This document shows, piece by piece, positions 41,869 to 49,970 of a DNA stretch of 64,000 bases (positions are counted from its first letter, which is position 1; every line of letters starts with the position of its first letter). The stretch is from NCBI RefSeq assembly GCF_001559075.2, contig NZ_CP014015.2:3224001-3288000 (forward strand), written 5' to 3'. Below the pieces are notes generated by a model, which was not told the DNA's origin, did not search any database, and saw nothing but the letters and a program-made list of their open reading frames with translations. The position numbers and the translations under genes are program-made. The DNA is from Citrobacter amalonaticus (GTDB taxonomy: Bacteria > Pseudomonadota > Gammaproteobacteria > Enterobacterales > Enterobacteriaceae).

Positions 41869-42918
41869 ATGAAATTCACGCTTATTAGTGCAATGCTACT
41901 CACGGCAATGGCTGGGGTGACCTCAGTCAATGCGGCTGATTACAAAAAAAATCCATTCACACTCGTCTATGACGAAGCCATCACCGAAAACGTCAAAGGC
42001 AAGGTCAATATTCATCCTGTGAAATACGATCTGCAGGGCATCCAGATTGCGGCGAATGTCTATACCCCTGCTAACTACGATCCCGCCAAAAAATACCCTG
42101 CGGTGGTGGTCGCGCATCCTAATGGCGGCGTAAAAGAACAGGTTGCCGGGCTGTATGCCCAGCGCCTCGCCGAGCAGGGCTACATTACGATTACCGCCGA
42201 TGCGGCGTATCAGGGCGCCAGCGGTGGGATGCCGCGCAGCGTGGATAAACCCGCTAATCGCATTGAGGATATCCATGGCATGGCTGACTACATCAGTCAG
42301 TATCCTGGCGTCGATACCGCCCGCCTTGGCCTGCTGGGTATTTGCGGCGGCGGCGGGTATTCGCTGGTTGCGGCCGAAACAGACAAACGGTTTAAATCGA
42401 TAGCAACCATCAGCATGTTTAATTCAGGCCTTGTGCGCCGCAACGGCATGCAGGATTCACAGCTGGATACTATCCAGCAGCGTCTTCAGCAGGCTTCGGA
42501 TGCACGTGCTCAGGAAGCCGCCGGAGGAGAAGTGCTTTACTCCGGCGATGCCAACCTGACTGATGAACAGATTGCTAAATTACCTTTTGCCTTGTATCGC
42601 CAGGGCTACGAGTACTACTGGAAAACCCACGCCCACCCGAACTCCACGTTCAAATACACCACCAGCAGTCTGCTGGATTTTATGAGCTTTGACGTAACGG
42701 ACCATATCAATCTCATCAATAAACCGCTGCTGATGATTGCCGGTACAAAAGCGGATACGCTCTATATGACTGAAGATGCGTTCGCGAAGGCCACCGGTAC
42801 GAAGGACAAAGAACTCTTCCTGATCGAAGGCGCTACCCATATCGAGACCTATTGGGTGCCAAAATACGTTGATGAGGCTTTGCAAAAGTTAGACGTCTTC
42901 TTCGATAAGAATATTTAG
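41869..42918 (+). CDS. Exported alpha/beta hydrolase with Cys nucleophile (dienelactone-hydrolase-like)
   Basis: This 349-residue protein has a signal peptide (MKFTLISAMLLTAMAGVTS, cleavage near VNA-AD) and an alpha/beta-hydrolase fold with nucleophile elbow LLGICGGGGYSLV, where Cys159 replaces Ser. The His lies in EGATHIETYWV and a probable acid in AGTKADTLYMTED. It is the same type as the protein at 31286-32422: both have KEQxxGLYAQxLAEQG and LGLLGIC/IGLLGIC. GGGAGA precedes the ATG. It is divergent from the two-component operon, so it may belong to that regulon. Confidence 0.87.
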   Translation: MKFTLISAMLLTAMAGVTSVNAADYKKNPFTLVYDEAITENVKGKVNIHPVKYDLQGIQIAANVYTPANYDPAKKYPAVVVAHPNGGVKEQVAGLYAQRLAEQGYITITADAAYQGASGGMPRSVDKPANRIEDIHGMADYISQYPGVDTARLGLLGICGGGGYSLVAAETDKRFKSIATISMFNSGLVRRNGMQDSQLDTIQQRLQQASDARAQEAAGGEVLYSGDANLTDEQIAKLPFALYRQGYEYYWKTHAHPNSTFKYTTSSLLDFMSFDVTDHINLINKPLLMIAGTKADTLYMTEDAFAKATGTKDKELFLIEGATHIETYWVPKYVDEALQKLDVFFDKNI

Positions 42919-43338
42919 TTAGCCTCCGATGACGCCCCAGCCGCGCAGGCTGGGGTGTGTCCATCAGCTGTCGCCACTTTCCGCTGCCTTTCGCGGCGTA
43001 TCGTCACGTGATGTACCCAGATTAACGAAGTTGCGGTTAAAGATAATTACGCTATTTAAATAGGCGCTATGAATGAAATTCATAGACCTAATCTGATGCA
43101 GGGAATGATAACGATGAGTCTGAGGTGTCAGGATGGATCGGGAGAGAGTGAATCGATCGCTTCACATTACGTTCAGGCGGAGAAGCAAATGTGTTCGCAA
43201 GAGCCTTTCTTCCATCTCTTATTTTTCTGCAATGTCCAGCATTACGGCAACCGTTGGCCTGGATCAGCAACCAGGCAGCTCTTTGCCATAATGCGGCGAC
43301 GATGATCATCGCCAGCATCCGGCATGTCGATAAATACA
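42919..43338. other. Intergenic stretch with hydrolase terminator
   Basis: CCCCAGCC-GCGCA-GGCTGGGG at 42935-42955 is an 8-bp perfect hairpin 16 bp after the hydrolase stop and probably ends its transcript, though the T run is weak. The remaining 380 bases contain no gene that I can support on either strand; short frames there match nothing recognisable. Confidence 0.55.
42935..42955 (+). terminator. Hairpin after the exported hydrolase
   Basis: An 8-bp perfect GC-rich stem with a 5-base loop lies 16 bp after the stop codon. The following sequence, TGTGTCC, is a poor T tract. Confidence 0.6.
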
Positions 43339-44070
43339 TTACTCTCTATAAAAGTCTGAAATATCGACCGTGTTTTCTTTCACTGATTCCATTGCAGAAA
43401 TAAACGCATTTTCATGTTCTTCTTCATCCTCACGTGGTAGTGAGTTGCCATAGAAACGGCCATTTTTGTGAATGGCCAGCGAATCACTTTTCACCTGACC
43501 ATTCACAATACCCTGCGCATTAATACTGACTTCGCCACCAATACAGTTGCCATTCAGCACGCCATCAATGGCGATAGCGTAAGCAATAATATCACCTTCA
43601 ACGTGTCCGCTTTTTAAAATGTGGACCGTCTTCTCTGAGCGAATAATACCGTCAATACGACCATTGACGTGAATGTCACTGGTAGAGTTCAGTTCACCCT
43701 TAATAATGCAGGTTTCAGGAATAACAGCAACGGAGGGTTCCGTCTGTGCACTATGCGAAGGTTTTACCGTGATTTCTACATCGTCACCGAGGTAGGAGAC
43801 CTGGGAAGAATTAAGCGATGATGCAATGTTAATATCTGCGTTGGTATCAGCAAAAGTCGTGTTTTGCCCTTTACGTTTAAACATGGTGCGGATCCCCGTC
43901 GATGATGAAAGTAAGTAAACAGCATAAATTAAACCACAGCTTAAAATAATTGCGGCAACAATCTTCCATCGAGACTTCAACGTGATGTAAAAATGTTGAT
44001 CCCCTACGCCGTAATGGATGATGAGGTAAATCCAAAGCCCCCAAACCAACCACAGGAGGTTATATTGCAT
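43339..44070 (-). CDS. Membrane-anchored bactofilin-family protein
   Basis: This 243-residue protein has two N-terminal hydrophobic segments (about 4-22 and 34-56), a variable linker, and a C-terminal bactofilin beta-helix: IKGELNSTSDIHVNGRIDGIIRSEKTVHILKSGHVEGDIIAYAIAIDGVLNGNCIGGEVSINAQGIVNGQV. Bactofilins polymerise without nucleotide and scaffold envelope or cell-shape functions; Proteus CcmA is an enterobacterial example with membrane segments. The ribosome site (GGAG) is 14 bases from the ATG, which is far, so translation may be weak. It is a single gene between the hydrolase and cusS. Confidence 0.88.
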   Translation of the reverse strand: MQYNLLWLVWGLWIYLIIHYGVGDQHFYITLKSRWKIVAAIILSCGLIYAVYLLSSSTGIRTMFKRKGQNTTFADTNADINIASSLNSSQVSYLGDDVEITVKPSHSAQTEPSVAVIPETCIIKGELNSTSDIHVNGRIDGIIRSEKTVHILKSGHVEGDIIAYAIAIDGVLNGNCIGGEVSINAQGIVNGQVKSDSLAIHKNGRFYGNSLPREDEEEHENAFISAMESVKENTVDISDFYRE

Positions 44071-44627
44071 AAGCTTTTATGTCATCTCCTGTTTATATTT
44101 ATAACTGTTAGTGTGTATTTTTACGGTATCAGTCAGAGACTTATTTCACAATAAAAAATAAACCATGCTTTATTCTGCTTGTAATAATTAAACCTTTTAA
44201 AAAATATCAACGCTATATTAACAATGGTGAAGGTGAAAGGAGTGGCTGAAAAGCTCCTGATTGCTCATTGCAACGTCTGAGATAATTTTTCTGCGATGTT
44301 TCAGAATGTATAGAGGGTCAATTTTTCGGATTTTTATTCCCTTTTGGTGATGAATTTTGTGCAGTAGTTTGAATTTTTGGCGATGAGGATCGGCATGGAC
44401 AGAGAGTGTTTATCCGATAGCGGGCAAGGCGTTATCGGACAGAAGAGAGAAGATTGACGGTCAACCATGTTGTCACAGAAGTGGACTGGCGGAGCGCAGA
44501 AAGTAATATAAATGTTAAAAAGATGTATCGATGAAAAATCAGTCAAGATAAGCCGCTGTTTTTTTTAGGATGAATCTTAGTGCTGGCGGTGCTGAGGAGG
44601 GAGGCTACGGCACGGGGAGCAGGCCAG
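44071..44627. other. Gene-free stretch between bactofilin and cusS
   Basis: These 557 AT-rich bases hold no gene that I can support. The bactofilin promoter probably lies at its left side. At its right end a hairpin GAGCAGGCC-AGTCA-GGCCTGCTC (44617-44639) overlaps the cusS stop codon and may end the cusRS transcript. Confidence 0.5.
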
Positions 44628-44639
44628 TCAGGCCTGCTC
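44617..44639 (-). terminator. Hairpin at the end of cusRS
   Basis: A 9-bp perfect stem with a 5-base loop straddles the cusS stop codon. No T run follows on the minus strand, so its terminator strength is uncertain. Confidence 0.5.
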
Positions 44640-46067
44640 TTTCGGCAAACTCAAGGTAAACCGGGTCACGTTCGCATCCGAAGTCACCGACACTTTTCCG
44701 TGGTGTGCAGTCACAATCGATTTCACGATCGCCAGTCCGATGCCGCTACCTTCGCCTTTGCGCTGGCGGGACGGATCCACGCGATAAAAGCGATCAAACA
44801 ACCGTGGTAAATGTTCGGCAGGGATGAGCGTTCCCGGGTTTTCAATGATGATGTGCACCTGTTCGTCCGCCTCTGTCAGGCGGACGGTAATGGTCTGGCC
44901 CGATGGTGTGTAGCGCATCGCGTTGGAGAGGAGATTGCTGATCGCCCGGCGCAGCATCCCGGGATCGCCGGAAACCAGACATGGACGCCCTTCAAAATGC
45001 AATCCGACTTCCCGTTCTTCCGCCAGCGCCTCAAAAAAGTCGAACACTTTACTGACTTCATCCGCCAGATTGATCGCTTTTTTCTCCGGGATCAGCTGGT
45101 TGTTATCGGCCTGCGCCAGAAACAGCATATCGCTGACCATTTTCGCCATATGGCTAAATTCTTCGAGGTTGGAATAGAGCACTTCTTCCAGCTCCTTCTG
45201 GCTACGGGGCTGGCTGAGGACAATTTCCGTTTGCGTCACCAGGTTGGTGATAGGGGTACGGATCTCATGGGCAATATCAGCAGAAAAATTGGACTGGCGG
45301 GTAAAAACGTCTTCGATACGCTCGATCATGTGATTAAACGAGAGCACCAGCCGTTCCAGTTCAATAGGCACCGACCGGGGATCCAGACGTACGTCGAGAT
45401 CTTTCGAGGTGATATTTTGTATCTGTCGGCTGACGCTACGGATCGGTTCGTGGCCTTTATAAACGGCAAACAGCACGATAAAAATGATCAACATGCTGAT
45501 GATCGAGGCGGTCATGATCAGCTTGTTTTTCAGATCGTTAATGTAATGCAGGTGAAAATCGATCGACAGCGCCAGATACAGGGTATAGGCCGGTTTACCG
45601 TCTACCAGCGGCCCGACCGGCAGGCGGATCATGCGCCAACTGGAATGGGTGCCGTGCCCTGCCATCTGCATCGACGGACCGTTAATCAAATAGACGTTGC
45701 CGCCCGGAACGGTTTTATCCACCGTGGCATGGGCAAGAAACTGGCGGATATCCGGCATATGAGGGGAATGAAAAAGCGCCTGCTGGTTAGCATCTTCCAG
45801 CGAAATAATGACGTTTGAGTAGCCGGCCACCACGTTTTTCAGGATCTCCAGACGGCGGGATTCCGGCTCGTCGGAGGGGCCAAGGATACGTTCGAGGGTG
45901 GCGCTGATTTCAGTTAAATCGTTGATGTCTTGTTCGGCAAAATGCACTCTGACCGACTGAATCATGATCCAGGCAAAGGCAAAAAAGGAGGCAATGGTCG
46001 CGAGGCTGATAAAAAAGGTCAGGCGCGTCGCCAGCGAAAAAGGGCGGGATAACCGCTTACTGACCAT
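44628..46067 (-). CDS. cusS: CusS, copper/silver-sensing histidine kinase
   Basis: This 479-residue inner-membrane kinase closely matches E. coli CusS (480 residues). It has PFSLATRLTFFISLATIASFFAFAWIMI as first membrane segment and a periplasmic sensor with His and Met residues (LFHSPHMPDIRQFLAH, MQMAGHGTHSSWRM) that bind Cu(I) or Ag(I). HAMP follows, then the phospho-accepting His near residue 270 in IAHEIRTPITNL and the ATPase domain with GEGSGIGLAIV. I start it at 46067 (MVSKRLSRPF), overlapping cusR by 11 bp as expected for translational coupling. It phosphorylates CusR when periplasmic copper or silver rises. Confidence 0.97.
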   Translation of the reverse strand: MVSKRLSRPFSLATRLTFFISLATIASFFAFAWIMIQSVRVHFAEQDINDLTEISATLERILGPSDEPESRRLEILKNVVAGYSNVIISLEDANQQALFHSPHMPDIRQFLAHATVDKTVPGGNVYLINGPSMQMAGHGTHSSWRMIRLPVGPLVDGKPAYTLYLALSIDFHLHYINDLKNKLIMTASIISMLIIFIVLFAVYKGHEPIRSVSRQIQNITSKDLDVRLDPRSVPIELERLVLSFNHMIERIEDVFTRQSNFSADIAHEIRTPITNLVTQTEIVLSQPRSQKELEEVLYSNLEEFSHMAKMVSDMLFLAQADNNQLIPEKKAINLADEVSKVFDFFEALAEEREVGLHFEGRPCLVSGDPGMLRRAISNLLSNAMRYTPSGQTITVRLTEADEQVHIIIENPGTLIPAEHLPRLFDRFYRVDPSRQRKGEGSGIGLAIVKSIVTAHHGKVSVTSDANVTRFTLSLPKEQA

Positions 46068-46740
46068 CCGGCACCTCAAGCACATATCCCACGCCACGCA
46101 CGGTCTGAATCAGCTTAGGCTCAAAGTCGTTATCAATTTTGCCGCGCAGGCGCTTCACGGCCACGTCGATGGCGTTGGTATCGCTGTCAAAATTCATGTC
46201 CCACACCTGAGAGGCAATCAGCGAGCGGGGCAAAACTTCCCCCTGGTGGCGTAAGAAAAACTCCAGCAGGGTAAATTCTTTGCTGGTGAGTGTGATGCGG
46301 GTGCCGCTACGACTCACTTTGCGGCTCACCAGGTCAACAATCAGATCGGCCACCTGAAACTGGCTTTCGACAATCACCGCCGCCCCCCGGCGTAGCAGCG
46401 TTCTGACGCGCGCCAGCAGTTCGGCAAAGGCAAATGGCTTAACCAGATAATCATCCGCCCCTAACTCCAGCCCTTTCACCCGATGTTCAATCGTTCCCAG
46501 TGCGGTAAGCAGCAGAATCGGCATGCCCTTATTCGCGGCACGTAGCATCCGGACAATATCCCAGCCGTTGACGTCGGGCAGCATGATGTCAAGGATGAGC
46601 AGGTCATAATCGCCGGTCATCGCCAGGTGATAGCCGTTCAGACCGTTGTCGGCAAGATCGACAACAAAGCCCGCTTCCGTCAGCCCTTTGGTCAGGTATT
46701 CACCGGTTTTTTTCTCATCTTCGACAATCAAAATCTTCAA
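46057..46740 (-). CDS. cusR: CusR, copper-responsive response regulator
   Basis: This 227-residue OmpR-family regulator matches E. coli CusR almost residue for residue. The phospho-accepting Asp51 is in LLILDIMLPDVNGWD, and the winged helix contains LTSKEFTLLEFFLRHQGEVLPRSLIASQVWDMNFDSDTNAIDVAVKRLRGKIDNDFEPK. The start codon is TTG at 46740 with GGAGGA 6 bases upstream, giving the known length; longer readings extend into the operator region. It activates the divergent cusCFBA operon from the CusR box at 46821-46842 and probably its own gene. Confidence 0.97.
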   Translation of the reverse strand: MKILIVEDEKKTGEYLTKGLTEAGFVVDLADNGLNGYHLAMTGDYDLLILDIMLPDVNGWDIVRMLRAANKGMPILLLTALGTIEHRVKGLELGADDYLVKPFAFAELLARVRTLLRRGAAVIVESQFQVADLIVDLVSRKVSRSGTRITLTSKEFTLLEFFLRHQGEVLPRSLIASQVWDMNFDSDTNAIDVAVKRLRGKIDNDFEPKLIQTVRGVGYVLEVPDGQ

Positions 46741-46820
46741 TACGTCCTCCTTCACCACGCGAATGTCATGGGGCCACTCAATTCTAGAGAAGCCAGATCG
46801 GATAGCAATCGCATTCTGGG

Positions 46821-46878
46821 AAAATGACAGCTTTGTCATTTTGCTGTCACGGGTCGATCAGAGAGCGCCAGGTAAAGT
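46821..46878 (+). promoter_or_regulatory. CusR box and cusC promoter
   Basis: AAAATGACA-GCTT-TGTCATTTT at 46821-46842 matches the known E. coli CusR box (AAAATGACAANNTTGTCATTTT) nearly perfectly. A third half-site, GTCAC (46846-46850), lies 11 bp from GTCAT. A -10-like TAAAGT is at 46873-46878, 22 bp after the third half-site. This three-half-site plan is the same as that of the CTGAC operators at 38.0, 39.5 and 41.7 kb. Confidence 0.88.
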
Positions 46879-46910
46879 TGCTGATATCAACCCACATGAA
46901 AATCAGGCTT

Positions 46911-48293
46911 ATGCGTAATTTTAAGCTTCTCACGCTCTCAATGGCGTTACTGCTGGCAGGATGCTCACTCGCCCCGGACTATCAGCGCCCGGCGCTTCCG
47001 GTGCCGCAGCAGTTTTCTCTCAGTCAGAACCAACTGGTGACATCACCGACAGGCTATCAGGACAGCGGCTGGCGGCAGTTTTTTGTCGATCCGCAGGTGA
47101 AAGCGCTGATTGACGAGGCACTGCGCAACAATCGCGATTTACGCATGGCGACGCTGAAAGTGCAGGAGGCGAGGGCGCAATATCGGGTGACTGATGCCGA
47201 TCGCTATCCGCAACTGAACGCAGAAAGCAGCGGAAACTGGAGTGGAAAACTTAAAGGTGACACCCGCAGTACGCGTGAATATGAGGCCGGGCTGAACCTG
47301 AGCGTTGATCTGGATTTCTTTGGCCGGTTGAAAAACATGAGCGAAGCCGATCGACAGAACTTTTTCGCCAGCGAAGAGGCGCGTCGGGCAGTGCATATTC
47401 TGCTGGTGTCCAACGTGGCGCAGAGCTGGTTCAATCAGCGTCTGGCCTCAGCCCAGCTTCAGGTGGCGCAAGAAACGCTGAGCAACTATGAGCGCGCATA
47501 TGCGCTGGTGGAAAAACAACTGGTCACCGGCAGTACCAACGTGCTGGCGCTGGAACAGGCGCGCGGCGTGATTGAAAGTACCCGCAGTGATATCGCGAAA
47601 CGTCAGGGGGAACTGGCGCAGGCGACTAACGCGCTACAGCTATTGCTGGGGAGCTACGGCAAGCTGCCGGATGACACGCGACAGGACGTCGGTGATATCA
47701 ACGGCGTGACGTTACCGCCATCGCTCTCATCGCAAATCCTGTTGCAGCGCCCGGACATCATGGAAGCCGAACATGCGCTGATGGCGGCAAACGCCAATAT
47801 CGGCGCGGCGCGGGCGGCATTTTTCCCCTCCATCACGCTGACCAGCGGGATCTCCGGCAGCAGCAGCGATCTCTCCAGTCTGTTTTCGGCGGCAAGCGGG
47901 ATGTGGAATTTCATTCCGAAAGTGGAGTTACCGATCTTCAACGCCGGACGTAATCAGGCCAACCTCGATCTGGCTGAAATCCGCCAGCAGCAGTCGGTGG
48001 TCAATTATGAGCAGAAGATCCAGAACGCGTTCAAAGAGGTTGCCGACGCGCTGGCGCTACGCCAGAGCCTTACCGATCAGATTCGCGGTCAGCAGCGTTA
48101 CCTGACCTCGCTACAAATCACTCTTCAGCGTGCCAGAGCGCTCTATCGCAACGGTGCGGTGAGCTATATCGAAGTGCTGGACGCCGAACGTTCGCTATTT
48201 GCGACGCAACAAACCCTGCTTGACCTTAATTACGCCCGACAGGTTAACGAAATTACGCTCTATACCGCGCTTGGCGGCGGTTGGCTGGAATAA
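46911..48293 (+). CDS. cusC: CusC, outer-membrane channel of the copper/silver efflux system
   Basis: This 460-residue TolC-like lipoprotein is the outer-membrane channel of the CusCBA pump (E. coli CusC has 457 residues). The lipobox LLAGCS sets the acylated Cys near residue 18. The two OEP repeats are clear, with QEARAQYRVTDADRYPQLNAES and QRPDIMEAEHALMAANANIGAARAAFFPSITLTSG. I choose the ATG at 46911 (MRNFKLLTLSM) with AGG upstream. First gene of cusCFBA, divergent from cusRS. Confidence 0.96.
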   Translation: MRNFKLLTLSMALLLAGCSLAPDYQRPALPVPQQFSLSQNQLVTSPTGYQDSGWRQFFVDPQVKALIDEALRNNRDLRMATLKVQEARAQYRVTDADRYPQLNAESSGNWSGKLKGDTRSTREYEAGLNLSVDLDFFGRLKNMSEADRQNFFASEEARRAVHILLVSNVAQSWFNQRLASAQLQVAQETLSNYERAYALVEKQLVTGSTNVLALEQARGVIESTRSDIAKRQGELAQATNALQLLLGSYGKLPDDTRQDVGDINGVTLPPSLSSQILLQRPDIMEAEHALMAANANIGAARAAFFPSITLTSGISGSSSDLSSLFSAASGMWNFIPKVELPIFNAGRNQANLDLAEIRQQQSVVNYEQKIQNAFKEVADALALRQSLTDQIRGQQRYLTSLQITLQRARALYRNGAVSYIEVLDAERSLFATQQTLLDLNYARQVNEITLYTALGGGWLE

Positions 48294-48319
48294 ATCTAAA
48301 GACATCACAGGAGATTGAC

Positions 48320-48664
48320 ATGAACACAGTATGTAAAGCGGCGGCATTCGCGATTTTCTCAACGCTGGCAATGAATGCTCAGGCCAATGAACACCATCAC
48401 GCCGATATGATGAGCGCCATGCCTGCTGCCGAACAAAGCCCGGCGATCAGCGCCACTGGCGTGGTAAAAGGCGTTGATACGGAAAGCAAAAAAGTCACCA
48501 TTGAACATGGCCCGATCCCCGCGCTGAACTGGCCGGCAATGACCATGCGTTTTACCATCACACCACAAACGCAGCTCAACGATATTAAACCCGGCGACAA
48601 CGTGGCGTTTACGTTTATCCAGCAGGGCAACCTCTCTTTATTACAGGATATTAAAAGCCAGTAA
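48320..48664 (+). CDS. cusF: CusF, periplasmic copper/silver chaperone
   Basis: This 114-residue periplasmic protein has a signal peptide (cleavage near MNAQA-NE) and the CusF OB fold. The Cu(I)/Ag(I) site residues are visible at the known spacing: His63, Trp71, Met74 and Met76 in EHGPIPALNWPAMTMRF. An extra His/Met-rich stretch follows the signal peptide (EHHHADMMSAM). It hands metal to CusB. GGAGA precedes the ATG, 26 bp after cusC. Confidence 0.97.
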   Translation: MNTVCKAAAFAIFSTLAMNAQANEHHHADMMSAMPAAEQSPAISATGVVKGVDTESKKVTIEHGPIPALNWPAMTMRFTITPQTQLNDIKPGDNVAFTFIQQGNLSLLQDIKSQ

Positions 48665-48696
48665 TTCTCTCTTATTTTAACGTTGAGCATGACCTC

Positions 48697-49959
48697 ATGA
48701 AAAATATCGCGCTGATTATCGGTAGCATGATGGCGGGCGGCATTATCGCCGTAGGCGGCTACGCGTATTTCGCCGCTACGCACCCGTCGGCGAATACACC
48801 GCCTGCCACGGAAAAAGAAGCCCGCAAGGTGCTATTCTGGTACGACCCGATGTACCCGAATACTCGCTTCGATAAACCCGGCAAATCGCCCTTTATGGAT
48901 ATGGATCTGGTGCCGAAATATGCCGATGAAGAGTCTGCCAGCGCCGCTGCGCCGGGCGTCCGTATCGATCCAACGCAAACGCAAAATCTCGGTGTGAAAA
49001 CCGAGGCCGTGCGCCGAGGTCCTCTCACCTTTGCCCAGACGTTTCCGGCCAACGTCAGTTACAACGAGTATCAGTTTGTCATTATGCAGGCACGGGCCGC
49101 CGGATTTGTCGAGAAAGTCTGGCCGCTCACCGTGGGTGATAAGGTAAAAAAAGGCGCACCGCTGCTCGAACTCACGATCCCTGACTGGGTAGAAGCGCAG
49201 AGTGAATATCTGCTGCTCAAAGAGACTGGCGGCACGGCAACTCAGGTTGAGGGGATTCTGGAGCGACTGCGGCTGGCCGGAATGCCGGAAGCGGATATTC
49301 GGCGTTTGACCGCAACGCGCAAAATTCAGACCCGCTTTACCCTTACGGCACCCATTGACGGGGTGATTACCGCCTTTGATTTACGCGCTGGCATGAACAT
49401 CGCCAAAGATAACGTGGTAGCGAAAATTCAGGGGATGGATCCGGTGTGGGTAACCGCCGCGGTGCCTGAATCCATCGCGTGGCTGATTAAAGACGCGTCG
49501 CCATTTTCGCTGACCGTTCCGGCGCGTCCGGACAAGTCCTTCACCTTCCGCAAGTGGACGCTGCTGCCCAGCGCCGATGCCACCACCCGAACGTTGCAAC
49601 TGCGCCTGGAAGTCGATAACCCCGATGAAGCGCTGAAACCGGGGATGAACGCTTATCTCAATCTGAAAACGCAAAGTGAGCCGATGTTGCTGATCCCGTC
49701 TAAAGCGCTGATCGATACCGGCAACGAGCAGCGGGTGATCACCGTGGACGGTGAAGGGCGTTTTGTCCCTAAACCCGTCTCTGTTTTCCAGGCCTCACAA
49801 GGGGTAACGGCGATCCGTTCCGGGCTGGCTGAAGGTGAGAAGGTGGTTGCCAGCGGCCTGTTCCTGATTGATTCAGAAGCCAACATTTCGGGGGCGTTGG
49901 ATCGGATGCGCGCCCAGCAACCACCAGCGTCGCCCGATCATGCGGCCCATGCGCACTGA
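48697..49959 (+). CDS. cusB: CusB, membrane-fusion protein of the copper/silver efflux system
   Basis: This 420-residue adaptor links CusA and CusC (E. coli CusB has 407). It has an N-terminal signal/anchor and the metal-binding segment with FWYDPMYPNTRFDKPGKSPF then MDMDLVPKYADE, which holds the Met residues that receive Cu(I) from CusF. Barrel-sandwich and alpha-hairpin regions follow. The C-terminus has an extra tail ending in HAAHAH, which could bind metal and is slightly longer than the E. coli protein. It lies 32 bp after cusF and 11 bp before cusA. Confidence 0.96.
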   Translation: MKNIALIIGSMMAGGIIAVGGYAYFAATHPSANTPPATEKEARKVLFWYDPMYPNTRFDKPGKSPFMDMDLVPKYADEESASAAAPGVRIDPTQTQNLGVKTEAVRRGPLTFAQTFPANVSYNEYQFVIMQARAAGFVEKVWPLTVGDKVKKGAPLLELTIPDWVEAQSEYLLLKETGGTATQVEGILERLRLAGMPEADIRRLTATRKIQTRFTLTAPIDGVITAFDLRAGMNIAKDNVVAKIQGMDPVWVTAAVPESIAWLIKDASPFSLTVPARPDKSFTFRKWTLLPSADATTRTLQLRLEVDNPDEALKPGMNAYLNLKTQSEPMLLIPSKALIDTGNEQRVITVDGEGRFVPKPVSVFQASQGVTAIRSGLAEGEKVVASGLFLIDSEANISGALDRMRAQQPPASPDHAAHAH

Positions 49960-49970
49960 GGAGAACGCAG

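Noticed and set aside
43069..43403. Overlapping short frames on both strands between hydrolase and bactofilin genes
   Set aside because: No frame is favoured and none matches a known family; it may be a decayed gene but I cannot show which.
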